The translations under genes and the position numbers were made by a program. The notes below the pieces were generated by a model that was not told the origin of the DNA, did no database searches, and saw nothing but the letters and a program-made list of their open reading frames with translations. This document shows, piece by piece, positions 32,501 to 42,800 of a stretch of 64,000 nucleotides of DNA (position 1 is the stretch's first letter; each line of letters opens with the position of its first letter). The DNA is from Epithemia pelagica. Taxonomy: Eukaryota > Bacillariophyta > Bacillariophyceae > Surirellales > Surirellaceae. The stretch is from NCBI GenBank assembly GCA_946965045.2, contig OX337238.1:1178001-1242000 (forward strand), given 5' to 3'.

Positions 32501-33200
32501 GGGAGAAGCCTTCATCCACGTTGTGTGGGTAGCGGGGAAGAGGATGATCGCTCAAGGAAGCGACGGTCTTTCTCGCTCGGACTTGACCAGTGGGGTACTT
32601 AGAGGCATTGACATGCTAAGCTATGTACCTCTGCACCTGTCAGCCGGAGAACGTCAACCCCATGGGATCGAGAATTTACTCCAACGAATCTTGGGGAAGC
32701 ACCATCCAGAGGCACTGCGGATGGAACCTGCCCAATGGTTCACAGCTCCTCAAGATTCGAACGGTATATTCGTTTGGGAACCAGCACCATGTCTAGCTGA
32801 TGTCGCCATATACATGTTAAGTGAAGCTTGGCACATCCGACCATGGAATGTTCACGTGATGATTGTTCCGTCCCTAATGAGTGGAAAGTGGAGAAGAATG
32901 CTGTACAAGATTTCGGACATCATTTGCGTGCTTCCTTTTGGAGAGGAGTGGTGGCCTCGAGACTCAGAATACGAACCACTCACGCTCGCTTTTATTTTCC
33001 CATTATTGCACAGAGCGCCTTGGAGAGCTAAATTCGAGCCTCTTTTTCGGCAGCAAACACATTACTTGCGTACGCTGCACAGGCAATCTGTCCCATTCGC
33101 GGGGCATTATCTGCGCGAACTATGGACACGAGCGTGGGCATTGGAGGGCATGCCAGGGGGCATACCACCCTCATTGCTACAACGTGGCGGCCGACCCTGA
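29583..33200 (+). CDS. DIRS-like Pol: reverse transcriptase and RNase H
   Basis: 1,205 codons from ATG 29583. The same frame is open back to 29418, directly after the TGA of the gag-like region. RT motifs: RMVYDGTKSGLNDC, then CVDNDYGEMFLNF (catalytic Asp of motif A), GQSPSPFTTVQQTRRLK and HDYVDDLRG at about residue 674. RNase H motifs: YFGDASGAGFGMSGW, CELANIVMKIEAL, FTDNVHAEAAFYRG and GSDGLSRSD. Overall order matches DIRS-type Pol. The last ~50 codons of this frame have no family resemblance. The neighbouring frame carries a zinc-binding pattern and the recombinase, so the natural product may switch frame near the T5 tract at 33043-33047. Confidence 0.8.
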   Translation: MGIVTAFLSSWLFIPENLSQCCLRWIVFPKTCRNTATRIIPPNIEVFWMDLKRDHGSVDECIPTSAMTTDVVIFEGPCRPPKANHPLWTCQAQIVISDRGIRGHIHDDWWSLSRSITHEETGGVTDWTGRCHWFARKSSHGEKPNDAEQVFTPESIKGAPNRLINLIDRTESGRRVTDKVKASLDPTVDLLTWKQAIEFRRTPLILPTVYGQNVRVRRTMVGKEVAACLNLPVTVIRDWNDTMLTAAIAAVAKPVKIVASLGIALQACLKQSQRIHRQKSEGICNENNSLKRRGIDPHETISKRNKISFQFSEEEGIDSETRMAGYVKLVSTTTASEKAVKHDKAAVPTELWDDRVRYLLDIVELTDGHRKAFNLLRSVMLRRWRRNVVRSWISWWNTNHYQLKRDEPNWWRLIKERGKEACRHACESTFWAWPSGSSVFFWRWPDEYARDVAIGVPPCWIGMPKQKIVPQRDLGDASMVSKIADKIEDVRVKRYVCEEGKWKARMNYFAVPKGDSDIRMVYDGTKSGLNDCLYAPWFPLPDAEVLVRTLDTGYWCVDNDYGEMFLNFWIHPELQEYSAMDFTPIYGRKENGELWIEGWTRCAMGQSPSPFTTVQQTRRLKRLMLGDRQKRINVFRWYRVVINLPGSVDHRPGKPWISKRRQNGALAADAHDYVDDLRGTGPTSNDAWNISSVIAKTASYFGVQDAARKRREQTQRPGAWAGVVCGTAPDRPYISVTQEKWNKTKGEISRLRVEIDGANARSDNTVKRKVLEEVAGFINHVGRAYPALLLYLNGVYATMNAWRPDGDEDGWKTVTNDQDLRNVGDYSTAPDRVRLVPRMIFDVEAMEELTHADGPPERFLRPDKTKAKARYYFGDASGAGFGMSGWSPGDDEIEVDFGAWEASAMLGSSSNFCELANIVMKIEALDSQGRVNAETEFFIFTDNVHAEAAFYRGSAKSPEVLHLMFRLHKILMRGEAFIHVVWVAGKRMIAQGSDGLSRSDLTSGVLRGIDMLSYVPLHLSAGERQPHGIENLLQRILGKHHPEALRMEPAQWFTAPQDSNGIFVWEPAPCLADVAIYMLSEAWHIRPWNVHVMIVPSLMSGKWRRMLYKISDIICVLPFGEEWWPRDSEYEPLTLAFIFPLLHRAPWRAKFEPLFRQQTHYLRTLHRQSVPFAGHYLRELWTRAWALEGMPGGIPPSLLQRGGRP

Positions 33201-34599
33201 CCCTTTTCCATGTAATCTACAACCTAAGAGGATGGAACTGGATGCGGATGGAAAGTTGAAAGAAGAAGACGAAGGATGGGAAACTACTGAGAAGGAGCGG
33301 CATGATATGGATCAATGGTTTAAGACCGCCAGGGCTGGCGATCACTTGCTTACCACCTTCCAATGCAATCTTTGTCACTTTCGCAATATCTTTAAACGCG
33401 ACCCGGTTTTCTCGTCGCGTGAAGATGAATGGGTCATGCTGTGCATCACCAGGGCAAACTTGGATGCTTTTTGGGCCCGTCGTTCCAGCACTGTAAAAGG
33501 AAACTTGATGGAAGTGAACCGACTTATGAAGATCTTGAAAGATCTTCGCATCGAGAAACCGTGTCCGGACATTCCAAGGGGGCCCTTCCCGTTGGCTGAT
33601 ACTTTGGGAATGATACCAGCCATCATCTCGCTTCAGAGATCGATGGATCCAGGACGGAACTCCAAGACGATTCAGTGGGATACGATGAGAGGGATCCGTT
33701 CGGGATACAGTAATTTAGTTCACACTACTCCAAAAGGAACAGACGGAGCAGTAATGTCGGATGGAAGAAACTCGACTCACATCACTACAAGTGCAACCAA
33801 TTCGTTGTGGTTTAAGAAGTTCATGATTGGAAGTCACGAACGAATGGGCGATGTGAAGATTCAAGACGCGGCGGTGTCTATTGATCTGTTGTTGGCACTC
33901 CAAGACCTTCTCGAAAAAGAATGGAAAGTGGCGGAGGAAAACAACAGAGGTTATACTCACACCAAGTTCGAAATTGTGACGCTGGGAGCGGCATTGATGT
34001 TGGGATTCTCTTCGGCCCTTAGAGGAGAGGAATTGGGCCATGTCCGTTTATGCGAAACAAGGTTGTACACGGAGTTTGGTCTCAAGCACCCAACGAGACC
34101 TCACGTGGTACTGGCTCTACAAGGAAGATTCAAAAACACGACCGCTTATCGCAGGCACAAAATTCCATTGGTACCAGTCTCAAAATCAGGGATCAGGAAT
34201 GCTGAGTGGTTGTTGAGATTGTAAGAGTTGTACTCGACAGTGGGAGAAGCAGAGGGGCCTCTGTTTCGTTGGAGACCACGCTTCGAGCAAGCAATCAGTA
34301 TCAGAGAGTTGGATGTTATGCGGCACAAGACGTTGCATGCGTTGCAGATTGTTCAGTCCTCCTTGGTACCGGACGCTAATGAAACAGGATCATCTTTCAG
34401 TTTCCGGAGGTCTCTTCGACGTGGGTCAACCACTCAGGCCCGCAACCAAAAGGTTCCAAAGGATGTCATTACGATCAACAATCGATGGCGTTCGCAAGAC
34501 AGGGCGGGCAACAGGTTTGCTCAGACTGACATGTTAGAAGTTTACACCGACGTTATTGCAGCGTTGAAGACTCTGCTTCAGTACTCTGAGGCGTTGTAA
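33048..34599 (+). pseudogene. Tyrosine recombinase of the DIRS-like element, one nonsense mutation
   Basis: A frame different from pol, open from 32881. It begins with a Cys/His cluster (CVRC, then C, H, C, H-x2-C within about 38 residues) that lies upstream of any ATG in this frame. The recombinase follows: GAALMLGFSSALRGEELGHV contains the first catalytic Arg, FRRSLRRGSTTQARNQ the second Arg region, and NNRWRS...MLEVYTDVI a likely nucleophilic Tyr. A TAA at 34222-34224 interrupts the domain and the frame reopens immediately. The enzyme would integrate a circular cDNA without target duplication in this family. Confidence 0.75.
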
Positions 34600-36264
34600 G
34601 GAAACAGACGACAAGTTGACAGATTGTCGTCAGCGGTGACACTAGAAAGGAGACAAGGTGGGGGATAAGGATGAACCACTACGACATCTCGGTTTATTCG
34701 TCGTTTATGATTTGGCCGTTGGATACTGGAAGCTCATGAGTGACGAAAGCTTCGAAGGAGAACTCACAGTGGCATGTGAGGGATCTGCAGAATGGTTCAC
34801 AGCGGTGGTTCGCCCCGCGTGCCAACCCGATTCTTATTGGGGGCAAGTAGCAGTCTTGGGTGAAAGGGTCTACGGTCAATGAAAGTATGCTGATTATGTG
34901 ACAGCCATAAAGCATACGTCGATTGCAAGGGGCATGTTCTGACACACTGATATGCCCTGGCTCCTTTGGGTTGGAGTTCCCCTATTCCTTAACTGTACGT
35001 AGAGTACTGTACGTACAAACACAAACCCATGTCTCTCTTTGTGTCTGTGACCGGAGCCAAACAAGTACGAGCTCCATCAATCGATATGTTGGCGCTCAGT
35101 TGCCCGTGCTTTTCAGGCCCCCACTGTTTTCTCTATAGTGATTCTAGCTTCGTAGGAATAGCACTACGGTCATTTTGCACTGCATAACACCACCATGGAC
35201 AATGAAGACCGCTGTGCACCTCCAACGAAAGGTCCTAGCACTCCTCTGAACATCCAGGAAGCTTGATCTTTATGTGTACCGTGAGGGAATGGACGGGATG
35301 GGATGAGTTGGCTAGTTTCATCGACCTACGGCAAGATTTAGAAGACCTTCCATTTTGAGGTTGGAAGGAAGCAACGAGAGGATCAAGATTTGAGTCGGAT
35401 AAAGATGGAATGAACCATGATTGCAAGGAGGGACGACAATGGAAGCTCCAAAATGGATGGATGAGGCGAAGGACAGCAGCAGCAAGGACACATGGCAATC
35501 AACTGGATGATTCCGAAGCACAAACATGACAAGAATCTCGGCAACCGCAACGAAGGAAGTGACCGTGAGAAGACGACGAGACTGGATGGAATGAATACAG
35601 CAATTCACTTATCTTCCATCCGCATGCAACAATCAACTTCTCATCTTTCCTTGGCCCGAACCCACCAAATCAAAGCCTCATCGGATTGGTGGTTCTTATG
35701 CAACAAAAGTTTGGTTCAACGAAACAACAAACACGCAACCATATATGGAAGGACTGCTTCTACCAAGGTGGCACAGACAAAAAACAGCTAAGCAGTGGAC
35801 ACTGATACCGAGGGTTTCCAGTGTGTCGCAGTGACTTGACAGGATGATGAGGATGATGTTGTGTGGCAGTCGGTTTCTGTACTGGAACATTCCAGTCCAG
35901 AGAATTGTTCGATCTTGTCAATGGTTGTCCATAATACTATGGTGATAGTTGTTTGAGATGCTGTCTGTCTCTCGTTTCTCCTCTACTGTCGTCTCGCCGG
36001 TGATTGGTGATCCTCTTCCGAGGTTTCCCGCCAGGAGAAGTGAGAATGTACAACAACACCGAGAGTTATAGGTCCAATCAGTGACGACGACTGTGTTTCA
36101 CAGGCAGATATTATTATGATGCGACAGGCGGTTTCCGTACTGGAACATTGCATCACCATTGTATCGCCATCATCCGAGAATCATAGAGAGAGAGAGAGTA
36201 TGATTGCAAGAGTCGCAACGCTCTTGATTCCAGGTTGTTCTTTGGGACACACCCTACTAGAGTT
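34600..36264. other. Intergenic region
   Basis: No supported gene. A 74-codon frame at 34658-34882 follows the recombinase and may be element sequence. A 21-bp motif (CGGTTTCYGTACTGGAACATT) occurs at 35871-35891 and again at 36129-36149. A short (GA)n lies at about 36184-36198. Confidence 0.5.
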
Positions 36265-36305
36265 CTAGTGTCTATTCTACCCCGATTTGTCCTCATATGA
36301 GGACA
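36265..36305 (+). repeat. Left terminal inverted repeat with internal palindrome
   Basis: CTAGTGTCTATTCTACCCC (36265-36283), spacer GATT, then the perfect palindrome TGTCCTCATATGAGGACA (36288-36305). Confidence 0.9.
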
Positions 36306-36477
36306 ATCCTACGAATAACATGCATACGTAGCCCCCAGTATCTTTTGTACGAACCAAGGAACAAAAAATGTACCCCGACCATGGGAATCTGCCGTTTGAC
36401 CATAAAAATGAACAACTAAAAATGAAAAGTATTAGACCACAATCAACCATCATGTTCTATGTTAATGTGGCAAGACG

Positions 36478-38727
36478 CTACGTGTGTTGGAAAGCACATC
36501 CGGCCAGTTTCTGTATGGCAAATCCAACAATTTCTGTCGGAGGGAGTTTCACTGTCTTCACACTGTGAACAGATGTACTTGTTTTCTTTTGACATACTCT
36601 ACATCTTCCTTGTGCACATTGGTTTGTTGCAACTCCATCAACCTTCCTACTTCTCTTGGTTGGGCTCAGATGGATGTCAATGCCTGCCCTTGCTTGTCCA
36701 CTGCGTGGATTGATGAGATCTGATGGGCTTTCGGCATTATCTCTTCCGTCACTCACTCGTCCTCTTTGTCTTGCAGAACAAGGGACTCCACTTCTGTTGA
36801 ATGTGTTGTCTATTAATTCCTCTGCAAGCAGTGCATAATAGTCTTGTTGCTTTTCCTTTGTCATGGTTGCCCCAGAATACAAAAGCCAAGAGTCCACCAC
36901 ACACATTGCGAACACTCCAAGCCCCACACGTACCCACCATCGCTTCGTTTCCACTTTGATTTCCATTTTGAGAGTGTCTTGCCAGCACCTGTTATGCTGA
37001 TCTATTAGTCCACATGTCTTGTAATAGATGTCACATGCTTGGGGCTGTGCCACTGTCAATTCCACACGCTCTGGCTCTGCATCTTCCTCATCTGAAATTT
37101 GGCGCCACCTTGTTCGTGTGTACGGCTCTCCTTCCGCAAGAGAAGATGTATTTGCAACAAAATAGCGCCGTTCCCTATCCATCCACACAAAAGCCATCAT
37201 GGTGGCTTGTTCATCTGCATCTTTCCTTATGAGACCAGTGCGATCCCCACGAGAAAGTAGTTCAACGTTTGAAAGGTACGCCATTGGATACTTGCGAGTT
37301 GCAGTCTTCACAACTCCGATAAATCAGATTCCCATCTTTGCCATCTCCTCTGCCGTATACACAGAAGCAAAGTAGGAGTCGGCACAGACAACACGCTGTG
37401 AATGAGCCCATGGTTCCACTAATTCTCTGAGGACAGCTGTCCCATGATTCATAAGGAGTGTTGTGTCATCGTCCTCCTCATGATTCAATTCATCTTCTTC
37501 GGCAGTCTTGACAAGCTTGAGACAACAAATGTATCCCAGATCCACCGCAAGCAGAGTTTTGGATCTCGCATCCATTCTCAGGCTTTCTGTCAATTGCCAC
37601 GTACTGTGGTAGACCAATGTTTATCCAGTGGACACCCAAACCATACCAACAGATCATTGATTCATCAACACAGATGCGTTCGCAAGGTTGGAAGTGCAAA
37701 GCACGATGCTGATTGAAGTTTTGAATGAAGTCATCCACAAGCTTCCACCTGTATGTCTCTGATCTCATTGAGGTAGGGCGTGATTCTGGTTGCTCAGAGA
37801 AGCGGAGACATCTAAAGATGTCATCAAAACGCTTTCTTGACATACCAGTCTTACCGAAGGCAGGTGCCACTCCGTACCGACTTGTTGCTGTACTTGACCA
37901 TAAGTTTGCCCTTGAGGTGAATTCATGGCGGGTTATCAATATAGTAACGCCAAAGAACTTGAGTAATTCTCCTTTAGTCATTGAAGGTCTCTCAATTTTT
38001 GCAAGCTGTCCATTTGTGAGCCTGTGCATTAAGTCAAACTGCCGCAGAGGGAATGTCATCAGGAAGTAGTCCCATCTGGAAAGCAAGCCCTGTCTATCAC
38101 TTCCTGGAGTAATTCTCTCTCCAATAGGTGTCCCAAAGTCCAATCCCTTGGAGGAACACGTCCCATCGAATTGCAATTCAATGGAGATGACGAAGTGCCC
38201 TTATGCCATTTCACATCATGGACTTGACACTCACAATCTGGTGGATTGTTTGACTCTCCCACTGCACTCTCCTGGTTCCCTGTTGCTGTCTGTGTCCCCT
38301 GGATGGCCTGCTGTGGTGCAGGAGGCTCAGATGCCGCAGCTTGGCCTGTATTGGTGTTGGTTGCCGTTGTGGCCGCGGAATTTCCCTCTGTAGTTGTCGA
38401 AGCTTGTGGGGGTTGATTTCTCTCATGCTGATGCCTGAAACGGGCATAGGCCAGCAGCTCTTCATCACTGGGAGTAATGACACTCCTCAGGTTGAGTGTC
38501 TTCTGCTTGATCACCTCCAAACTTCCCATATAGAAGTTCACAGTCACCATTGTTGTGGACCTTCCATTGGGGCCCCGTTGGATGGAAGCTTCAACCACCT
38601 TCCCAAACACCCTTTTCGTCTTTGCATTGCTTCCATACCTTCTGGAACACTCTGCAAGAGATGTCACATGCATGGCCTTGGCCAAAACAATGGAATTGGG
38701 TGTACGGCGTGGATCTGGAGGCGCCAT
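36478..38727 (-). pseudogene. piggyBac-like transposase (DDE_Tnp_1_7), broken
   Basis: The frame from ATG 38727 (MAPPDPRRTPN) has a Gln/Thr-rich linker, then shifts frame near 38175 into FDGTCSSKGLDFG. The catalytic core includes RQFDLMHRLTNGQ, LKFFGVTILITRHEF, FDDIFRCLRFSE, RICVDESMICWYG (a conserved piggyBac Asp) and PQYVAIDRKPENGC. The frame shifts again near 37530 into CLKLVKTAEEDE and VVCADSYFAS (another conserved Asp). It meets a TGA at 37324-37326 where relatives encode Arg before FIGVVKTATR. The C-terminal Cys-rich module is visible as RCRVCQKK, but its last part (CHTETGRMCFPTH) reads in another frame. At least three indels and one stop. Confidence 0.82.
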
Positions 38728-38938
38728 TGTGACATGGAAATTTTTTTTCTAATGCGCACACAACGCGGGTAGTCTTTTCTTTTCACACTGTATCTTCACT
38801 ACTCATCATTATTAAAGCATGAGAATATTATGAGATATGTTTTAAAGTATGGAGATTATGAATCTGTAATAAAACCACTCTTAGGAGTACATGAATGATT
38901 TGACATGCTACATTGACAAGTGGCCTCATATAAGGATT

Positions 38939-38975
38939 TGTCCTCATATGAGGACAGGGGTAGAATAGACACTAG
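38939..38975 (-). repeat. Right terminal inverted repeat with internal palindrome
   Basis: The 18-bp palindrome at 38939-38956 directly abuts the reverse complement of the 19-bp terminal sequence (38957-38975), without the 4-bp spacer present on the left. Confidence 0.9.
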
Positions 38976-39814
38976 TTGGGCTTAAGAAAAGAACGGCAAT
39001 GAAAGGGAAGAGGGGCAAAACGACCCTACCAATACATGAGATGGGCATATATATTTCTTTTCGGGGGACAGTCTGGTCTCGGGGGAAGCAGACGCCATCT
39101 CTGCGGATGGTTACATTTTGGTTCCTTGCTCCCACGAATGACAAACACACAGACACCAAAGCCGAGATCCCCTCTGTTTTTCTTGATTCTCTCTTGTTCT
39201 CACTGTCAAGAGGAGGATTCTCTCGACGTGTGTTCACCGGAAGATAAACAAACAAGCAAGCAAGCGAGCCAGCAAGTCTATCCGCATTCCACCAGAAACC
39301 ACTAATCGCAACAGAAAACAACTCAGTGAAACGACCGCGAACGGGGAAAAATATAATAATTCAATTATTGATCTATTTTCTATTATTACTTATTCTTTGT
39401 CGGCTCTCTACTCTCTACGTGCTACGAGTTGCGAGTAGCTCTGATGGAGAGTTGAAATAATTCGAACCATGGACGTGGATTTGGATTGGTCTTTCACTTA
39501 AATTATTTGTTTGGATTTCTGGCAGAGAACGTAGAGAGATTGTATTGCCCTGAAATGCCAGTGACTCTTGTCAATCACTGATCACTGCCTACTCGTACAC
39601 GTTATGTTTTTCTTATCAGGCACTTGTAGTTTGTAATTTCTCTGCGGAAATCTGTACCCCCTACACTATCATAAAACGTTTTTCTACAGCGAAAGTCCCA
39701 ACAGGTTCCAGCAATTCGATATTTAATGGAAGCTGGTGGAATTTTTTAGTCGCGGCATTCGCTCCAACAAACAACCCAGACACAAAATTGACAACTGATT
39801 TTGATGCTGTCACC
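38976..39814. other. Intergenic region upstream of the cyclase-PDE gene
   Basis: 839 bp. No gene supported. It should contain the promoter and 5' UTR of the cyclase-PDE gene. An AT-rich stretch lies at about 39350-39390. Confidence 0.5.
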
Positions 39815-42800
39815 ATGGCGAGTCGAGTTCTCTTTGAAGACAGCGTCTACGAGCCCGGTTTGGAGCAAGCAGCGAATGAGAAAGCCATAAAGAGTAGAAA
39901 GGGACAAGGAGAGGGCGGAGTGAAAAAGATCGCTGCAGCAGAGACCCGGTATCTTACGATATCCAAAGGAATTGTTATTGGCAGTATTCTTCTCGCCGCC
40001 GGGCTTGTATCGACTGGGACTTATATATTCCTCGAACGAGAGGAGGACGATGATTATATCAACAGTGTAAGTTTCTTTTCGGAGTATGAGAACCTGAGCA
40101 CTTTTTTGCAATATCAAACCGTCTCTGACAAGAATGTCGTTTGTCTTTACGGGCTTCCGCACGCAGTACCATCACTTTACCGACACTGCCAGAGATACCA
40201 TTGAGCTTCATATGCAAAATGTTTTCTTGGCAGCGAGATCTATGTCCAGTACATTGACGGCGCAAGCAAAGGGCTTGAATATGGAGTTTCCCTTTGTCAC
40301 ATTTCCGTCGTTTGAGGCACTGGGGAACGCCGCTCGCGCCCAGGGGGGATTTGCAGCGGTATTTTTCGAACCAGTCGTCAACGACACAAATCTCCAGCTA
40401 TGGAACCAGTATTCGCAAGAACATCAAGGATGGATTCAAGGTAGCCGGGAGGCTGCTGTATCATTCAGTGAGGGTGATCTCAGCGTCACTGACTATATCG
40501 ACGAACCCATTCGAGAGCTGTACTTTGGAATTCCTGATCGAGGCATCCCAGTTGAGAACGCACCTTCATATGGCCCAGGACCCTATCTACCTGTGTGGAT
40601 GCAATCTCCGCCACCTTTTAGTCCAGTGATCATCAATTTTGATGCTTACGTACCCAACCGGATCACCATGAACGCTGCATTTGAGTCTCGTGAAGCCGTC
40701 ATGAGCGAAGTCCAAGATACCAGCTCACTGGCAGGGAATGCACTCAAGCCAGGCGATCACAGTGAATACCACAAGTTTGTTGTTAGCAACGATCCAAACA
40801 TGAGCGCCTTTGATCGACCCCACACGGTCCTCCATGTCCCTGTTTTCCAAAAGTTGAATGACAAAACCAGCCCTATCGTTGGATTCATTGGCATGATCAT
40901 ATCGTGGGATCGATACACGCAATATCTTTTACCGGAGGGAATCACTGGATTAGTGTGTGTCCTCAAGAACTCTTGTGGTCAAGGTGAGTCTCACAATGAA
41001 AGGTTCACTGACGTGTCGAACTTCTCTCTAGCTCATTATTCGTTTGTTTTCAGCCTACACGTATATCCTCGATGGGAACACAGCTAACTTTGTGGGTAGT
41101 GGAGATCTCCATGACAGCAAATATGATGAAACTGAGGTCGTTCTCCCATTCCATCGTTTCTTGGACAATGAAACTCAATCCACTACAGGACACTGTCTGT
41201 ATTCTTACCACCTCTATTCGAGCTCGGACTTTGAAGATCGCCACCGATCCAACATTGCCATTGCTCTCACGATTACAGTCGCATGTACCTTCTTCTTCAT
41301 GATTGGAGCCTTTTTCTTTTACGATTACTTTGTAAAGCGCCGTAACTCGAAGGTTCTGGACATTGCCAACAAGACGAGTGCCATCGTATCCTCGCTCTTT
41401 CCATCGAACGTCCGCGAACGGTTGCTTCATGGGGAAAAGAGCGAAAGCCGGAAAGAAATCGACGGAGCTCCGGCTGGCACTAGATCCAAGTTGAAGAACT
41501 TTCTCATGTCAGAAGCAGAAATGGAAAGTATGCACTCAGAATCGAACGACCTTGACCCATATGGATCAAAGCCGATCGCGGACATTTTCCCAGAAACCAC
41601 GGTCGTGTTCGCGGACATCGTGGGATTCACGGCTTGGAGTTCTACACGAGAGCCGACACAAGTTTTCACGTTGCTTGAGACTATTTACAAGGCCTTTGAT
41701 GATATTGCCACACGCCGTCGTGTCTTCAAAGTTGAGACAGTTGGAGACTGTTACGTTGCCGTATGCGGTCTTCCCGACCCCAGAGGCGACCATGCAGTGG
41801 CAATGTGCCGATTCGCTCGTGCGTGTATGAGAAAGTTTCTTGATCTCGTACATAAACTGGAGCTATCATTGGGACCGGATACAGCAGAGCTTTCGTAAGT
41901 GCAGAAGGGATGGGGGATATGGCGCTATATTTTGTGCTCAATTTCGTATCCTTGTTTGCAGGATGAGAATGGGACTTCATAGTGGACCCGTTACGGCAGG
42001 AGTATTGCGTGGTGAGCGTGCACGTTTTCAATTGTTTGGAGACACCATGAATACGGCTTCGAGGATGGAGAGCATGGGTGAAAAGGGGATGATCCAGGTG
42101 TCACAGGAAACCAACGATTTGCTTGTTAAAGCAGGAAAAGGAAACTGGGCTCGACCACGGGAAGACAAAATCGTGGCAAAAGGTAAAGGACTTTTGCAGA
42201 CATACTGGCTTGCCACTGAGTATGAGCAAGTGGTTTCAACCTCGCTTTCTACCGGAACCGGAACTGCAGTGAAAGCACATACCCCTTCCAAACCGGTCCA
42301 GATGAACAAGAGTGAGCGCTTGGTCGGGTGGAATTGCGATTTGATGATGAAATCCCTTTTGGAAATTGAATGTGCAAGAAGAGTAGAGACAAACTCATCC
42401 ATGCACATGCAGACTCATCCGAGTCTGTCGTCATTGGATGCGGCGTCTCGTCATGGACAGGGAACCGTTCTCGAGGAAGTCAAGGAGATTATTCGATTGC
42501 CCAATTTTACAGCCAAGCAACAGGCAAAACCGACGAATGTTGAGCTGGCGCCCAAGGTAGCCCAACAGCTTCAGAGCTACATTGAAGCTGTCGCCATGCT
42601 CTACCGTGAAAATCCCTTTCACTGCTTCGAGCACGCGTCCCATGTGACATTGTCTGCGTCAAAACTCATGTCCCGAATCATTGCACCCGAGCTCTCCAGT
42701 GAAGATGTCGCCAAAGGGAACTTTGAGTCGACGCTTCACGATCACACGTATGGAATAACTTCGGATCCGTTGGTTCAATTTGCTTGCGTCTTTTCGGCTC

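Larger units (their letters stand above)
26407..34599 (+). mobile_element. DIRS-like tyrosine-recombinase retrotransposon, degraded
   Basis: Plus-strand element with a Gag-like region, an RT-RNase H polyprotein and a C-terminal tyrosine recombinase, with no integrase, the hallmark of DIRS/Ngaro-type elements. RT box DYVDDL, RNase H DASGAGFGMSGW and the recombinase boxes SSALRGEELG and RRSLRRGS are all visible. Coding limits are given; true termini are unknown because I could not find inverted or split direct repeats. At least two frameshifts and internal stops disable the gag-like part, and one stop interrupts the recombinase. Confidence 0.82.
36265..38975 (-). mobile_element. piggyBac-type DNA transposon, inactive
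   Basis: A PGBD-like transposase (minus strand) lies between inverted repeats. A perfect 19-bp inverted pair (36265-36283 and 38957-38975) is followed inward by the same 18-bp palindrome on both sides. A TTAA, the piggyBac target, sits at 38982-38985 just outside the right repeat. No TTAA lies at the left end, so that end may be mutated or the true ends may extend a few bases further. The transposase carries several frame-disrupting changes. Confidence 0.8.

Noticed and set aside
26200-35200. Terminal repeats of the DIRS-like element
   Set aside because: I searched both flanks by eye for inverted or split direct repeats and found none convincing, so no boundaries are claimed.
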